Positions 62,498 to 64,000 of a stretch of DNA of 64,000 bases are shown here, piece by piece. Under the pieces are notes generated by a model, which was not told where the DNA came from, did no database searches, and saw only the letters and a list, made by a program, of their open reading frames with translations. The DNA comes from Bacillota bacterium (GTDB taxonomy: Bacteria > Bacillota > Clostridia > Lachnospirales > Lachnospiraceae): positions 124,001-188,000 of the forward strand of contig JAEZKU010000011.1 of NCBI GenBank assembly GCA_023436065.1. Reading direction: 5' to 3'. A program made the translations under genes and the position numbers. Numbering within the stretch: the stretch's first letter is position 1; each line of letters starts with the position of its first letter.

Positions 62498-64000
62498 TTA
62501 CCGCTCGAAACGCAATTCGTAATGCAGCATTATACCATCCTTCTCTGACACCCAATGGACTGCGTTCTCCGCACAGACGGGGTCTTCGTTGTCATGTAGA
62601 CGAATATTCCCGAGTGATGTTTTATCTACAAGTTTCTTTCCACTATCGTCGAGTACCATATAATACGTCTTAACATCTTTTCCATGCTCTTCCCACAACA
62701 CGACGAATCTTCCATTACCGATACTCACCAGCTGAGGTTCCACTACAGCATTATCCGTGAGCCAGGTTAGCTTCACTTTCCCACTCTTAGTTGGGTCAAA
62801 TACACTGACAAACAATTGCTGCTTTGCGTCCTGCGCTCCGCTCTTGCCTGCCGCACCGACAAACATCACACCCTTTGCTGTTTCAGCCACACCGCCAAGC
62901 TGTGAGTTGGTCTTGTTATCGCCTGATTTGCCCTTAAAAGTAAGGATTGTGTTACGTGTAGCTTTGAGGCTCTTTGTATTAAGCAAATCTGCCACAAAGG
63001 AGCGTGGGTGGGCGTCTCCCTGGTCAACGAACAACCATGCTTTAGCTTTGGAGTACCAAATTACCCGCTCGTCGAACGAGTGGCTTACCCAAGGGGTACT
63101 CGACAGGTTATCATAGGCTTTCGACATATTACTCGTCTTCACTGCGATTACATCTTTCCCTTGATGTCCATTGTACATTTGCCTTGCGTAGGAGCAGACC
63201 AAGATACCATTGTTGATCGCAACAGAACAGTTACCAGCTCTAAATGGATTCTGTGTACGACTGCCGGAAATAGAGGTTATGTTACCGACAAAACCTGTAG
63301 TCTTGACTAGTTCACCATCGCTTGTGTATTTGGAAATAAACACGGTATTCACATCCATGTTATATTTACTGCTCACATTGGCATTAGAGGGATTTTCATC
63401 GCCGTTTCTTTTACCCGTCACGGCATAGTAGAAGCCATCTGCATCTTGCGTCACTGCCCCAAACAAGGGTGCTGCTTTTGGAAGCGTTAAGGACGTACCG
63501 TCCGCTTTGCTAATGCTGATCCCTTCGCTCTCCTCATTGAAGTCATAAGCGAAAGCAAATTTCCCCTGCGGGTCAACGAACTGAGAAATAAGGGAACGTT
63601 CTCCATAGTTTCCGTCCGTGGGATTGAGGTTAAATATATTATCATCTTCTGATCTGTCCTCATCGCTTATGTCTCCCCAGACTACATAGGTTGACAGTGT
63701 TGCTTCACCAACTTTCTTTGTGTCAATAGGGAGTTTCGGTTCAGGTGTGGGCTTTGCACTCGCCTCCACTACGCTGATGGTGTACTCCGCTATCTTTTTA
63801 CCTTCATACCGTACTTCAACCACCTTTGTTCCGACGGATTTAAACGTACGATTTTGTTTCAGTTCCTCTGAACCGGAAGCATAAAAAGTGATTTTATCCG
63901 AAACATCCTTTTCTTCTCCGCCAATGCGTGCCTTTACGAGAATACCTTGGGTGTCAAAGCCTTGTCCGACCTCATACTCTCTTTCTACAGGAAGAGACAC
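62498..64000 (-). CDS. large secreted protein, 5' end outside the window
   Basis: 500 codons are visible and the frame is open at base 64000, so the N-terminus is missing. Visible residues about 1-77 form a bacterial Ig-like (Big_3-type) domain: EYEVGQGFDTQGILVKARIG and GTKVVEVRYEGKKIAEYTIS. After a Pro-rich hinge (KPTPEPKLPIDTKK) comes about 410 residues of beta-strand repeats, possibly a propeller (GVMFVGAAGKSGAQ, NGRFVVLWEEHGKDVKTYYM). No catalytic motif is recognised. It lies 91 bases upstream of the 1861-residue protein gene on the same strand, so both may be co-expressed surface proteins. Confidence 0.75.
   Translation of the reverse strand: MSLPVEREYEVGQGFDTQGILVKARIGGEEKDVSDKITFYASGSEELKQNRTFKSVGTKVVEVRYEGKKIAEYTISVVEASAKPTPEPKLPIDTKKVGEATLSTYVVWGDISDEDRSEDDNIFNLNPTDGNYGERSLISQFVDPQGKFAFAYDFNEESEGISISKADGTSLTLPKAAPLFGAVTQDADGFYYAVTGKRNGDENPSNANVSSKYNMDVNTVFISKYTSDGELVKTTGFVGNITSISGSRTQNPFRAGNCSVAINNGILVCSYARQMYNGHQGKDVIAVKTSNMSKAYDNLSSTPWVSHSFDERVIWYSKAKAWLFVDQGDAHPRSFVADLLNTKSLKATRNTILTFKGKSGDNKTNSQLGGVAETAKGVMFVGAAGKSGAQDAKQQLFVSVFDPTKSGKVKLTWLTDNAVVEPQLVSIGNGRFVVLWEEHGKDVKTYYMVLDDSGKKLVDKTSLGNIRLHDNEDPVCAENAVHWVSEKDGIMLHYELRFER

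Overview
The window looks like a chromosomal segment of an anaerobic, saccharolytic Firmicute, most likely a Lachnospiraceae / Clostridium cluster XIVa relative. This is inferred from moderate GC, strong AGGAGG ribosome sites, TTGACA/TATAAT-type promoters, a Na+-pump decarboxylase subunit, ATP-less CUT1 sugar transporters, GH39/GH4/GH36/GH16 enzymes, and an H-NOX domain with the O2-type tyrosine known from anaerobes. I see no rRNA, tRNA, CRISPR array, transposase or phage gene.

Layout. 1-6.3 kb: partial TetR regulator divergent from an MMPL transporter and a secreted Leu/Gly-heptad partner; then oadG-oadB behind a promoter and an attenuator-like hairpin. 6.3-11.4 kb: aspartokinase with unusual repeats at its promoter, a GH1 beta-glucosidase, an Fe-dependent alcohol dehydrogenase paired with an unassigned TIM-barrel protein. 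11.4-16.4 kb: a 122-bp nearly perfect hairpin, an H-NOX/chemoreceptor fusion and a periplasmic-sensor GGDEF-EAL protein. 16.6-24.1 kb: pentose block read right to left: esterase, GH39 xylosidase, AraC regulator, araA, araD, araB. 24.2-32.5 kb: small membrane protein, PQQ-type sugar dehydrogenase homologue, ArsP-like permease plus DUF362 lipoprotein, aconitase, carbamate kinase. 32.5-45.3 kb: alpha-galactoside region with two unrelated alpha-galactosidases (GH4 and GH36), two paralogous AraC regulators, a PucR regulator, a CUT1 ABC importer and a chemoreceptor.

45.6-49.5 kb is the most interesting part: a compact operon of a class I methyltransferase, a 162-residue peptide in which Cys recurs at every fourth residue fourteen times, and a radical SAM/SPASM enzyme with all canonical cluster cysteines, divergent from an AraC-type regulator. 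I read this as a candidate ribosomally made, post-translationally modified peptide (RiPP) system, with a repeat-expanded core made of C-x-x-[N/D] units.

49.5-64 kb: secreted GH16 beta-glucanase with three CBM4/9-like modules and an RpiR regulator; overlapping lemA and clostripain-type protease genes; an orphan LytTR response regulator preceded by paired direct repeats; and two large secreted proteins, one of 1861 residues with InlB-type B-repeats, the other cut by the window end.

The genes together suggest a plant-polymer degrader: extracellular glucan binding and hydrolysis (GH16), import of alpha-galactosides, intracellular trimming (GH1, GH4, GH36, GH39, esterase) and arabinose entry to the pentose phosphate pathway, with chemotaxis and c-di-GMP proteins interspersed.
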